Source: Mycobacterium avium subsp. avium (GTDB lineage: Bacteria; Actinomycetota; Actinomycetes; Mycobacteriales; Mycobacteriaceae). Taken from it: DNA of 64,000 nucleotides. Below the pieces are notes generated by a model that searched no databases, was not told where the DNA came from, and worked only from the letters and a program-made list of their open reading frames with translations. The stretch spans positions 1,054,001 through 1,118,000 of the forward strand of contig NZ_CP046507.1 of the NCBI RefSeq assembly GCF_009741445.1, in the 5' to 3' direction. Shown in pieces: positions 44,250 through 52,611 of this stretch. Each line of letters begins with the position of its first letter. Positions within the stretch are counted from its first letter, which is position 1. The translations under genes were made by a program, and so were the position numbers.

Positions 44250-45614
44250 ATGGTTTTCAGCGATTTCGCGACGCTGCCACCGGAGGTCATCTCCACCCAG
44301 ATCCATGTCGGCCCGGGCGCCGTTCCGCTGCTGGCCGCCGCGGCGGCATGGGACGGGCTGGCCGCCGAATTGCACGGCACCGCGGCTTCCTACGCCTCGG
44401 TGATCTCGGAACTCGTCGGCGAATCGTGGCAGGGCTCGTCGTCGGAGTCCATGGCCGCCGCGGCGGCGCCCTACGTGGCGTGGCTGTCGGCCACGGCAGG
44501 CCTGGCCGAGCAGACTGCCGCTCAGGCCCGGGCCGCGGCCGCGGCCTACGAGTCGGCCGTCGCGGCCACCGTGCCGCCGGCGGTGGTGGCGGCGAACCGC
44601 AGCCTGCTTGCCACGCTGTTGCAGACCAACATCCTGGGGCAGAACGACGCGGCGATCGCGGCGACCGAGGACGAGTACGGCCAGATGTGGGCCCAAGACG
44701 TCGCCGCCATGTTCAGTTATGCCGCCGCGTCGGAATCGGCCGGTGAGCTGACGCCGTTCGAGCAGGCGCCGGCCACCACCAATGACGCCGGACCGGCGAC
44801 CCAGGCGGCCGCCGCGGCCGCGGCGGAGTCAACGTCGCTGTCGTCCTGGCTGAAACAGCTAGAGGCCTACATCACCTCGCTCACCGGTCAATACACCCAG
44901 TTCTGGCAGAACTTGATCGGCGGTGCCACGGGGAGCACGGAGATAGCACCGTTCTGGGAGACGCTGTATTCGAGCATTTCGCAGGTCGGCACTCAGGCGA
45001 CGTGGACCAACGTCGTCAATGCCACCATCGGCCTTGGGGTTTCGCAGTGGAAGAACTTCTTCATCTATGCGCCGTGGAGTGCCGCGATGGCCAAATCGTC
45101 GTTGGGCGCCGGGCTGGCGTCGCCCGGCCACATCGCTTCCGGCATCGCGGCAAAGCCGGTATCGGCCGTGCTGGGTAATGCGCCGACAGTGGGCGAGCTG
45201 TCGGTGCCGGCCGGCTGGGCGACGGCCGCCCCGGCGATCAGGCTGGCCTCCACCGCGCTGCCGGCCACCAGCCTGGCCGCGGCCGCGGCGACGGATTTCT
45301 CGGGCGTGGTGAACGAGGCGACCCTGGGCAGCCTGGCGGGCGGCGCGCTGGGCAGCCCGGCGGCGCGCGTCGTCAGCACAACGGGCATCCCAACCCGCGC
45401 GATCACCGGCGAGCGCCGGCAGGGACCGGTCAAGCTCGACCGCATCATCGCTCAACTGCAGCAGATGCCCGAGCAGGTGCAGCACTGGAACGTCGACGAG
45501 GCCGGCCTCGACGACCTGGTCGCCAGGCTCAGGACGACGCCGGGCGTGCACGCCGTGCACGTGACGGACGGAGAGCAAGTCGCGGTCGGATCGCCCGCAT
45601 CGAAACTGGGGTAG
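44250..45614 (+). CDS. PPE family protein, PPE-SVP subfamily, with C-terminal extension
   Basis: A 454-residue protein. The PPE domain starts MVFSDFATLPPEVISTQIHVGPG and the W-x-G motif is SWQGSSSESM. The SVP signature is GELSVPAGWATAAPAI. After it comes an extra segment of about 65 residues (RRQGPVKLDRIIAQLQQ to GVHAVHVTDGEQVAVGSP). This segment is charged and predicted to be folded, unlike the usual Gly/Ala-rich PPE tail. The extension contains LDDLVARLRTTPGVHAVHV, which could be a small alpha/beta domain of unknown role. It follows the previous PPE gene by 11 nt and precedes the DUF732 gene. Confidence 0.9.
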   Translation: MVFSDFATLPPEVISTQIHVGPGAVPLLAAAAAWDGLAAELHGTAASYASVISELVGESWQGSSSESMAAAAAPYVAWLSATAGLAEQTAAQARAAAAAYESAVAATVPPAVVAANRSLLATLLQTNILGQNDAAIAATEDEYGQMWAQDVAAMFSYAAASESAGELTPFEQAPATTNDAGPATQAAAAAAAESTSLSSWLKQLEAYITSLTGQYTQFWQNLIGGATGSTEIAPFWETLYSSISQVGTQATWTNVVNATIGLGVSQWKNFFIYAPWSAAMAKSSLGAGLASPGHIASGIAAKPVSAVLGNAPTVGELSVPAGWATAAPAIRLASTALPATSLAAAAATDFSGVVNEATLGSLAGGALGSPAARVVSTTGIPTRAITGERRQGPVKLDRIIAQLQQMPEQVQHWNVDEAGLDDLVARLRTTPGVHAVHVTDGEQVAVGSPASKLG

Positions 45615-45670
45615 CGCAACGGTTTCCGCGTCGCCGCCGCACACCGCCATAGAGCATCGAAGGAGGATGC

Positions 45671-46018
45671 ATGAAACTGCTGCTAGCGCTTCTCGGTGTA
45701 GCGCTGGGCATCGTCACCGCGGTACCCGCGCACGCCGTCCCGGGAGAGGACGAGGCGGCCGCCGATGACAACAATGAGGTCTTCATCGCCGATCTGCACA
45801 AGGTGGGGATCAGCTTTCAGGACCCGGGCCAAGCCGTGAGCGCCGGAAAAGCGGTGTGCGGCTTGCTCGCTCGCGGCGTCTCCGGCCTTCAACTCCTCAA
45901 CGACCTGCGGGACAACAACCCCGCACTGACCACCAACGGCGCCGCCCAGTTCGCGTCGGCCAAGTCGTACTGCCCACGTCAACTCGAGTCCGCCGAGGCC
46001 GGTAAGGGCGGCGGCTGA
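45671..46018 (+). CDS. DUF732 secreted protein
   Basis: A 115-residue exported protein with signal peptide MKLLLALLGVALGIVTAVPAHA. The DUF732 domain contains FIADLHKVGISFQDPGQAVSAGKAVCGLLARGVSG and a second Cys in SAKSYCPRQ, which probably form a disulfide. DUF732 proteins are abundant in mycobacteria and of unknown function. AAGGAGGATGC gives a strong ribosome-binding site. Its place between PPE genes suggests co-expression with the surface-protein group. Confidence 0.85.
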   Translation: MKLLLALLGVALGIVTAVPAHAVPGEDEAAADDNNEVFIADLHKVGISFQDPGQAVSAGKAVCGLLARGVSGLQLLNDLRDNNPALTTNGAAQFASAKSYCPRQLESAEAGKGGG

Positions 46019-46110
46019 TCAACACCCACTGCCGCGGCGTATCCATCACCGTTGAAAAGAAAAGCCTGATGTTGCAGCACCAAACGCCTGCCCTTGAACT
46101 GGGGCCAGTG

Positions 46111-47073
46111 ATGGATTTCGGCACCCGTGCGCCGGAAAGCAATTCGGGGCGGATGCATTCGGGCCCCGGCGCCGGATCGCTGATGGACGCCGCCAAGGCC
46201 TGGGGTGTGCTGGGCGCCCAACTCGCGGACACGGCGCTGACCTACCGGGCGGTGATCGCGGAGCTGGATCGGCGAGACCAGCGCGCGTCGACCAGCGCGA
46301 TCACCCAGGCCGTCGCGCCCTATCTGGCCTGGCTGGACGCCACCGCCGCGCGGGCCCGGCAGACGGCCACCCAGGCCACGGCGGCCGCGGGTGCCTACGG
46401 CTTGGCGCTCGCGGCGGTGGTGGCACCCCATGTGATCGCTGCCAACCGGCTACGGCGGATCTCGCTGGCCGAGGCGAACTGTCTGGGCCAGCTCAGCCCG
46501 GCGGTCGCCGACGCCGACGCCGACTACGAACGGATGTGGGCGCAAGACGCCGCCGCCATGTATGCCTACGCCCGCGCCTCGGCCGGCTTCTGGAAGCTGA
46601 CACCGTTCGATTCGCCGCCACCCGCCGCCGACCCCGCGCCCGCCGGGGTCACCTCACCGTCGCGCAACTGGGCTCTGACCGCCGCGCCGGAGGTCATAAC
46701 GACTGGCCGACAAGTGATCTCGACCATCTCCGACGCGCTCGGCGCGCTGTCCGTCTCGCCGCTGGCCACCTTCGATACGTCTTTGCTGTCGGCGACGGGG
46801 GCGCTGTCCAAGTTGAGTTCGCTGTCGGCGCCGCTGGACTTCGCGCTCAACCACCTCAGTGCCCTCAATAAGGCCGCCGCGCTGGGCAGGGCCGCGGTGA
46901 TGTGCTCGCCGCGGCCCGGCGCGGGCGGCGGCACGAATTCCGCGGCGCTCCGGGTGAGCGTCGGGCGGGGCGCGGCGATCGGGATCTTGTCGGTCCCACC
47001 GGCGTGGACCAGATCGATGCCGAGCCCGGCGTCGCCGAATTCGCCGGCGGCTCCCCTCGATCGGAGCCAGTGA
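46111..47073 (+). CDS. Degenerate PPE-SVP protein
   Basis: A 320-residue PPE-like protein that has lost family motifs. The start reads MDFGTRAPESNSGRMHSGPG, so the Pro-Pro-Glu is Ala-Pro-Glu. The W-x-G turn between the first helices is replaced by ELDRRDQRASTSA, while HVIAANRLRR and [15 protein letters not shown] remain. The central region is short and the SVP signature is kept as GILSVPPAW. The tail ends soon after. It looks like a diverged copy of its neighbours; secretion may be impaired. The ATG at 46111 is favoured by alignment, but no good ribosome-binding site is visible; an ATG at 46069 is the alternative. Confidence 0.75.
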   Translation: MDFGTRAPESNSGRMHSGPGAGSLMDAAKAWGVLGAQLADTALTYRAVIAELDRRDQRASTSAITQAVAPYLAWLDATAARARQTATQATAAAGAYGLALAAVVAPHVIAANRLRRISLAEANCLGQLSPAVADADADYERMWAQDAAAMYAYARASAGFWKLTPFDSPPPAADPAPAGVTSPSRNWALTAAPEVITTGRQVISTISDALGALSVSPLATFDTSLLSATGALSKLSSLSAPLDFALNHLSALNKAAALGRAAVMCSPRPGAGGGTNSAALRVSVGRGAAIGILSVPPAWTRSMPSPASPNSPAAPLDRSQ

Positions 47074-47206
47074 GCTACCCGCCCGCTACCGACCGTACGG
47101 ATGCCCGCCGGTAGCCGCGTCGGACCGCTGGCCATGTGGACGCTTCCAGCGCCGAGGCGGCGGGTAGTTTGTTTGCCATTGCTGGTCGCGACGGGGGTTG
47201 GGGGGC

Positions 47207-47212
47207 TACGGT
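47207..47212 (+). promoter_or_regulatory. -10 box of the WS/DGAT gene, leaderless
   Basis: TACGGT ends 7 nt before the ATG at 47219. It favours this start over the GTG at 47198 and separates the gene from the PPE cluster transcript. Confidence 0.45.
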
Positions 47213-47218
47213 CGGGTG

Positions 47219-48622
47219 ATGAAACGGCTTTCGAGTGTCGATGCGGCGTTTTGGTCGGCGGAAACCGCCGGCTGGCATATGCATGTGGGGGCGTTGGCGA
47301 TCTGCGACCCGAAAGGGTCCGCGGAGTACAGCTTTGAACGACTCCGTCAATTACTGATCGAGCGACTGCCGGAGGTGCCGCAGTTGCGATGGCGGGTCAC
47401 CGGCGCGCCGCTGGGACTGGACCGGCCGTGGTTCGTCGAAGACGAGGAGCTGGACGTCGATTTCCACCTCCGCCGCATCGGTGTTCCGGCTCCGGGCGGT
47501 CGCCGCGAGCTCGAGGAGCTGGTGGGCCGGTTGATGTCCTACAAGCTGGATCGCTCGCGGCCGTTGTGGGAGATGTGGGTGATCGAGGGCCTGGACGGCA
47601 ACGCGGGCGGCCGGTTCGCGACGCTCACCAAGATGCATCACGCCATCGTCGACGGTGTCTCCGGCGCCGGGCTGGGCGAGATCCTGTTGGACGCCACGCC
47701 GGAACCCCGGCCGCCGCAACAGGAGACGGTGGGATCGCTGGTCGGGTTCCAGCTGCCCGGGCTGGAGCGGCGCGCGGTGGGGGCGCTGATCAACGTCGGC
47801 GTCAAGACGCCGTTCCGCATCGCGCGGCTGCTGGAGCAGACCGTGCGCCAGCAGGTTGCCACGCTCGGCGTGCGCAGCCGGCCGCCACGCTACTTCGAAG
47901 CGCCGAAAACCCGCTTCAATGCGCCGGTTTCGCCGCACCGCCGGGTCACCGGCTGCCGGGTGGAACTGGCCCGCGCCAAGGCGATCAAGGACGCCTACGA
48001 CGTCAAGCTCAACGACGTGGTGCTGGCCCTGGTGGCCGGCGCCGTCCGCGACTATCTGCAGAAGCGCGGTGAGCTGCCGGCCAAGCCGCTCATCGCGCAG
48101 ATCCCGGTCTCCACCCGCACCGACGAGAACAAGGACGACATCGGCAACAAGGTCAGCTCGATGACGGTGTCGTTGGCCACCCACATCGAGGATCCCGGCG
48201 AGCGGCTGCGGGCCATCCACGACAGCACCCAGAGCGCCAAGCTGATGGCCAAGGCGTTGTCGGCGCATCAGATCATGGGGCTGACGGAGACCACCCCGCC
48301 GGGGCTGTTGCACCTGGCCGCGCGGGCCTACACGGCCAGCGGGTTGTCGCGAAACCTGGCTCCCATCAACCTGGTTGTGTCCAATGTGCCCGGCCCGCCG
48401 TTCCCGTTGTACATGGCCGGCGCCAAGCTGGACTCGCTGGTGCCGCTGGGGCCGCCGGTCATGGACGTCGCGCTGAACATCACCTGCTTCTCCTACACCG
48501 ACTACCTGGACTTCGGTTTCGTCACCACCCCGGAGGTGGCCAATGACATCGACGACATGGCCGATCGGATCGAGCCGGCCCTGACCGATCTGGAGAAGGC
48601 CGCCGCGGGCGAGACCGGCTGA
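47219..48622 (+). CDS. Wax ester synthase / diacylglycerol acyltransferase (Rv1425-like)
   Basis: A 467-residue WS/DGAT enzyme. The acyltransferase motif HHAIVDG is at residues 140-146, and the family has [18 protein letters not shown] near the C-terminus as a second conserved block. It joins acyl-CoA to diacylglycerol or a long-chain alcohol, making triacylglycerol stores or wax esters at the inner face of the membrane. M. tuberculosis carries about fifteen such genes, Rv1425 among them at this position. The nearby fadD12, lipO and acyltransferase genes also act on acyl lipids. Confidence 0.93.
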   Translation: MKRLSSVDAAFWSAETAGWHMHVGALAICDPKGSAEYSFERLRQLLIERLPEVPQLRWRVTGAPLGLDRPWFVEDEELDVDFHLRRIGVPAPGGRRELEELVGRLMSYKLDRSRPLWEMWVIEGLDGNAGGRFATLTKMHHAIVDGVSGAGLGEILLDATPEPRPPQQETVGSLVGFQLPGLERRAVGALINVGVKTPFRIARLLEQTVRQQVATLGVRSRPPRYFEAPKTRFNAPVSPHRRVTGCRVELARAKAIKDAYDVKLNDVVLALVAGAVRDYLQKRGELPAKPLIAQIPVSTRTDENKDDIGNKVSSMTVSLATHIEDPGERLRAIHDSTQSAKLMAKALSAHQIMGLTETTPPGLLHLAARAYTASGLSRNLAPINLVVSNVPGPPFPLYMAGAKLDSLVPLGPPVMDVALNITCFSYTDYLDFGFVTTPEVANDIDDMADRIEPALTDLEKAAAGETG

Positions 48623-48663
48623 GCGCGAGTCTGCTTCAGCGAGCGGAAGTCTCTTCGGCGAGC

Positions 48664-48711
48664 GTCACGCTAGTGTGACCGCCGCAAGCGAGCGTCACGC
48701 TGGCGTGACGC
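48664..48711. repeat. Pair of palindromes of the GAGCGTSACGC family
   Basis: The first copy, GTCACGCTAGTGTGAC at 48664-48679, pairs with G-U wobbles. The second, GCGTCACGC-TG-GCGTGACGC at 48692-48711, has perfect 9-bp arms. They lie between the convergent WS/DGAT and DUF559 genes. The second one contains the last codons and the TGA of the DUF559 gene. Confidence 0.6.
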
Positions 48712-49546
48712 CGCGCCGGGCCAAGGCGGCGCTGACCCGGCTGACAATGTCGGCGGGGCGATCCCCAGCGACCACTTGAATGACGATCCAGCCCAGGCGC
48801 TCGAGCGTTTCGCGGCGCCTGATGTCCCACGTGTATTGCCAGCGGTCCCGGCGATGTTGCTCACCGTCGTACTCGGCAGCGACCATGAGATCCTCCCAAC
48901 CCATGTCGAGGTAGTACGTCACGCCGCCAAACTCGTCACTGACCGGGATCTGCGTTTGTGGTCGGGGAAGCCCCGCCCGAATCAGCAACAGTCGCAACCA
49001 CGTTTCCTTTGGCGACTGCGCGCCGGCATCCGCGAGCCCAATCGCCGCGCGCGCCGACTGCATGCCGCGTCGGCCCGGATACCGATCGGCGAGCAGCTGA
49101 CACTCCGCTACCTTGCAGTCGGTTGCGCGAAGCAGGTCGTCGATCACGGCCACCGCGTCGTTGACCCGATGCCAGCATCCCAGGTCGACGGCCGTCCGGG
49201 CCGGCGTCGTCACGGGAACACCGTCGATCAGGGCGTATTCGTCGCTTTCAAGACGGTCACTGTGAATCCGCAATCCCGGCAACGGGTTTCTGTTGCTATG
49301 CAGAATCTCCAGCGGTGCCGTCGCGTCCACCCACCGGGCGCCGTGAACGGCGGCAGCCGACAGGCCAGCGATGACGCCGCGCCGACGCGACCACAGCCAT
49401 CCGGCGCGGGCGCGAGTCAGCGCCGAGAGTTCGGCGCCGGGGTGGATATACACATCGCGGAACAATCTCTTGTAGCGCGTTCGCAACGCGCTCTTGACTA
49501 CTTCTCCGTCCGCGACGGCCTCACTGCCGATGAATGGCTCCACCAT
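48695..49546 (-). CDS. AbiEi-like / DUF559 (Vsr-type) protein
   Basis: A 283-residue protein. The first part resembles AbiEi-type antitoxin/regulator domains (ALRTRYKRLFRDVYIHPGAELSALTRARAGWLW, then SAAAVHGARWVD and PVTTPARTAVDLG). The last 110 residues form a DUF559 domain with a PD-(D/E)XK nuclease pattern (ETWLRLLLIRAGLPRPQ, YYLDMGWEDLMVAAEYDGEQH, RRRETLERLGWIVIQV). Such fusions are common and numerous in mycobacteria; their function is unproven, and defence or toxin-antitoxin roles are guesses. No toxin partner is adjacent. The gene sits alone between two clusters of palindromic repeats, and its stop is inside one. Confidence 0.75.
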   Translation of the reverse strand: MVEPFIGSEAVADGEVVKSALRTRYKRLFRDVYIHPGAELSALTRARAGWLWSRRRGVIAGLSAAAVHGARWVDATAPLEILHSNRNPLPGLRIHSDRLESDEYALIDGVPVTTPARTAVDLGCWHRVNDAVAVIDDLLRATDCKVAECQLLADRYPGRRGMQSARAAIGLADAGAQSPKETWLRLLLIRAGLPRPQTQIPVSDEFGGVTYYLDMGWEDLMVAAEYDGEQHRRDRWQYTWDIRRRETLERLGWIVIQVVAGDRPADIVSRVSAALARRGVTPA

Positions 49547-49612
49547 CGCGGCAGCGTCGCATAAACCGCAACGAACGACAGTTCAGTGCGGCCCGCCTGT
49601 CCACACCCCCGG

Positions 49613-49670
49613 GCGTCACGCCAGCGTGACGCTCGAGCCCGGGAGCCACTCTGGCGTGACGCTCGAGCCC
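49613..49670. repeat. Palindrome with a direct repeat, downstream of lipO
   Basis: GCGTCACGC-CA-GCGTGACGC (49613-49632) is a perfect 9-bp-arm palindrome of the same family as those at 17.26 and 48.69 kb. GCGTGACGCTCGAGCCC occurs at 49624 and again 30 nt later. They lie 48-105 nt beyond the lipO stop and could end the lipO transcript. Confidence 0.6.
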
Positions 49671-49717
49671 CAGAGAAACCCGGGCCGGTGACAAGTGCGA
49701 TGCCCCGGCGACGAGAC

Positions 49718-50980
49718 TCAGTCGCGCTCGGGCGGATTTGTCGCGTACACCCAGGACAAAAACCGCGCCACGGCCTCCGCAGACCGATGCGCCCGCGGCG
49801 AGCTGAAGATGTCGAAAGCGTGTTGGGCGTGCGGCAATTCGGCGTAGGCGACCGGCGACTTCGACACCGCGCGCAGCTCCTCGACGAACTCCTGCGCTTC
49901 GCCGACCGGGATCAGGGAATCGTCGCGGCCGTGCAGGACGAAGAACGGCGGCGCGTCGGCCCGCAGCCGCCGGATCGGCGAGGCGTCGACGTAGATGTCG
50001 CGGTGGGTGGCGAATTTCTTTTTGACGACGAACTTTTCGAGCAGCTGGACGAATTCGCGCCGCCCCTCGCCTTCGGTGGTGAACCAGTCGTAGCGGCCGT
50101 ACACCGGCACCGCGGCCACCACCGAGGTGTCGGCATCCTCGAAGCCCGGCTGGTACTTCGGGTCGTTGGGGGTCAGCGCCGCCAGCGAACACAGATGCCC
50201 GCCGGCCGACCCGCCGGTGATCGCCACGAAATTCGGATCACCACCGTAGCGGGCGATGTTCTCCTTCACCCAGGCCAGCGCGCGCTTGACGTCGACGATG
50301 TGGTCGGGCCAGGTGTGCCGCGGCGACACCCGGTAGCCGATCGACACGCACACCCAACCACGTGCGGCCAAATGGCTCATCAGCGGATAGGCCTGCGGCC
50401 GGCGCATTCCGATCGCCCAGGCGCCGCCGGGCACCTGCAGCAGCACCGGGGCCTTGCCGTCGCGCGGCAGATCACGGCGCCGCCAGATGTCGGCCAGGTT
50501 GGCGCGGCCGTGCGGACCGTAGGACACCACGTTCGTCTTCTCGACATAGCGCCGCCGAGCCACGATGTTGCCGAGCGGCAGGGTGCGCCGCCCGCTGCGG
50601 GTCGGGCGGGACTGGGGGAGCTTGTTCAGCGCCTCGGTGTAGTCGTCACCGAGTTGGTCGCGCAACCCCGCCTCCAGCACCGGGCCCGGGGTGGTGATGC
50701 CCCGATACTTGATCACGCCCAGGATCGCCCAGGACGCCGCGGTCAGGGCCAGCGCCGCCTTACCGCGCCGGCCGGCGAAGTCGCCCCGGCGCCCGCGCCG
50801 CAGCGCATCGAGCAGCGAGGCGGAGAAGTAGATGCCCGGCACCTCGGAGGCCGGCCAGCCGAACCAGAAGACCAGCACGGTGCTGTAGCCCTTGCGGGCC
50901 AATGGCCGAAATCCATTGGCGGCGTTGGCCAATTCCAGTGTGGCGCGCGCCAGCGGCCGGGGCTTGCGGAGCGTTCGCAT
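49718..50980 (-). CDS. lipO: Esterase/lipase LipO
   Basis: A 420-residue alpha/beta hydrolase, the length of M. tuberculosis LipO. The N-terminal 110 residues contain a membrane-associated region (YSTVLVFWFGWPASEVPGIYFSASLLDAL and ALALTAASWAILGVIKY). The catalytic domain has an oxyanion motif VPGGAWAIG, the nucleophile in TGGSAGGHL, the acid in LHGRDDSLIPV and a His in LPHAQHAFDIF. It likely hydrolyses acyl esters at the membrane. The ATG at 50980 matches homologues; an ATG at 50989 overlaps the fadD12 stop and would add three residues. It is the third gene of the acyltransferase-fadD12-lipO operon. Confidence 0.93.
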   Translation of the reverse strand: MRTLRKPRPLARATLELANAANGFRPLARKGYSTVLVFWFGWPASEVPGIYFSASLLDALRRGRRGDFAGRRGKAALALTAASWAILGVIKYRGITTPGPVLEAGLRDQLGDDYTEALNKLPQSRPTRSGRRTLPLGNIVARRRYVEKTNVVSYGPHGRANLADIWRRRDLPRDGKAPVLLQVPGGAWAIGMRRPQAYPLMSHLAARGWVCVSIGYRVSPRHTWPDHIVDVKRALAWVKENIARYGGDPNFVAITGGSAGGHLCSLAALTPNDPKYQPGFEDADTSVVAAVPVYGRYDWFTTEGEGRREFVQLLEKFVVKKKFATHRDIYVDASPIRRLRADAPPFFVLHGRDDSLIPVGEAQEFVEELRAVSKSPVAYAELPHAQHAFDIFSSPRAHRSAEAVARFLSWVYATNPPERD

Positions 50981-50988
50981 CAGCCGCA

Positions 50989-52608
50989 TCAGCCGCCCAC
51001 CCGGGCCCGCAAATCGGCGCGCAGGATCTTGCCGGTGCTGCTGCGGGGCAGCTCGTCGAGGACCGAAATTTCGCGGGGCACCTTGTAGTTGGCCAGGTTG
51101 TCGCGCACGTGTTGCTTGAGCGCCTCGGGCGTCGCCCGCGCCTCCGGTGCCAGCACCACGAACGCCGCCAGCCGCTGCCCGTACTGCTCGTCGTCCACGC
51201 CGATCACCGCCGCCTCGGCCACGTCGGGATGTGTCGCCAACGTCTTCTCCACCTCGATCGGGTAGACGTTCTCGCCGCCGGAGACGATCATCTCGTCGTC
51301 GCGGCCGACCACGAACAACCGGCCCGCGGAGTCCAGGTACCCGAGGTCGCCCGAGGACATGAAGCCTTCGTGGAAGTCCTTGCTGCTGCCCGAGGTGTAG
51401 CCGTCGAACTGGGTGTTGTTGCGGACGTAGATGGTGCCCACCTCGCCGGCGGGCAGCTCGTTGAATTCCGGGTCCAGGATCCGGATTTCGGTGCCGCCGG
51501 CGGGCCGGCCGGCGGTGTCGGGGGCGGCCCGCAGGTCGGCCGGGGTGGCGGTGGCGATCATGCCGGCCTCGGTGGCGTTGTAGTTGTTGTAGATCACGTC
51601 GCCGAACTCGTCCATGAACGCGACGACGACGTCGGGACGCATCCGCGACCCCGAGGCCGCCGCGAAGCGCAGCGACCGGCACTCGTAACGGCGGCGCACC
51701 CCGGCGGGCAGATCCATGATCCGGTCGAACATCACCGGCACCACCACCAGGCCGGTGGCCCGGTGCCGGTCGATGAGGTCCAGGGTGGCCTCCGGGTCGA
51801 ATTTGCGCCGGGTGATCACCGGGCAGGCGAACGACGCGGCCAGCAGCAGTTGGGAAAAGCCCCAGGCGTGAAACATCGGCGCCACGATCACGACGGGCTC
51901 CTCGGCCCGCCACGGCGTGCGGTCCAGGATCGCCTTGAGCGTGCCGATGCCGGCGTTGCCGCCGGATTGCTTGGCGCCCTTGGGAGTTCCGGTGGTGCCG
52001 GAGGTGAGCAGAATCATCTTGCCCTTGCGCCCGGTGCGGATGGGCTGCGCCCCGGCCTTCGAAGCGATCAGCTTGTCGACGGTGTGCTGGTGCTCGGTGT
52101 CGGTCCACGCCACGATGCGGATCGCGTCGGGCCTGCCGGCCAGCGCGCGGTCCACCGTCGCGGTGAACTCCTCGTCGTAGATGACGGCGTCCACACCCTC
52201 GCGGGTGATCACGTCGGCCAGCGCGGGCCCGGCGAACGAGGTGTTGAGCAACACGATGTCCGCGCCGATCCGGTCGGCGGCCACCAGCGCCTCGACGAAG
52301 CCGCGGTGATTGCGGCACATGATCCCGATCACCGCCGGCGCACCGGACGGCAGCGCCTGCAGCGCGGCCGCCAGCGCGTCGCACCGCTCGTCGAGCTGCC
52401 GCCAGGTCAGGCTGCCCCGCTCGTCGACCAGCCCGGGCCGGTCCGGGCAGCGTTGCGCGGCGGCGGCGAATCCGGACGTCATGCCCATGCCCTCGCGGCG
52501 CATGGCCGCGGCGATCCGCAGATAGCGGTCCGGCCGCATGGGTGCGAGCAGCCGGGCGCGGCGCATGGTGGCGATCAGGCCCAGGGTCTCGCGCACAGGA
52601 TTCGGCAT
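50989..52608 (-). CDS. fadD12: Acyl-CoA/acyl-AMP synthetase FadD12
   Basis: A 539-residue adenylate-forming enzyme. The phosphate loop SGTTGTPKG is at residues 202-210. The A5 region is YNNYNATEAGMIA, the hinge SGDLGYLDSAGRLFVVGRDDEMIVSGGENVYP carries the ATP-ribose Asp, and the catalytic Lys is in SSTGKILRADL near the C-terminus. It activates a fatty or related acid with ATP, usually to the CoA thioester. The length and the absence of an insertion fit the fatty acyl-CoA ligases. The ATG is 3 nt downstream of the acyltransferase stop and the TGA abuts lipO, so the three genes form one operon. Confidence 0.93.
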   Translation of the reverse strand: MPNPVRETLGLIATMRRARLLAPMRPDRYLRIAAAMRREGMGMTSGFAAAAQRCPDRPGLVDERGSLTWRQLDERCDALAAALQALPSGAPAVIGIMCRNHRGFVEALVAADRIGADIVLLNTSFAGPALADVITREGVDAVIYDEEFTATVDRALAGRPDAIRIVAWTDTEHQHTVDKLIASKAGAQPIRTGRKGKMILLTSGTTGTPKGAKQSGGNAGIGTLKAILDRTPWRAEEPVVIVAPMFHAWGFSQLLLAASFACPVITRRKFDPEATLDLIDRHRATGLVVVPVMFDRIMDLPAGVRRRYECRSLRFAAASGSRMRPDVVVAFMDEFGDVIYNNYNATEAGMIATATPADLRAAPDTAGRPAGGTEIRILDPEFNELPAGEVGTIYVRNNTQFDGYTSGSSKDFHEGFMSSGDLGYLDSAGRLFVVGRDDEMIVSGGENVYPIEVEKTLATHPDVAEAAVIGVDDEQYGQRLAAFVVLAPEARATPEALKQHVRDNLANYKVPREISVLDELPRSSTGKILRADLRARVGG

Positions 52609-52611
52609 GGC

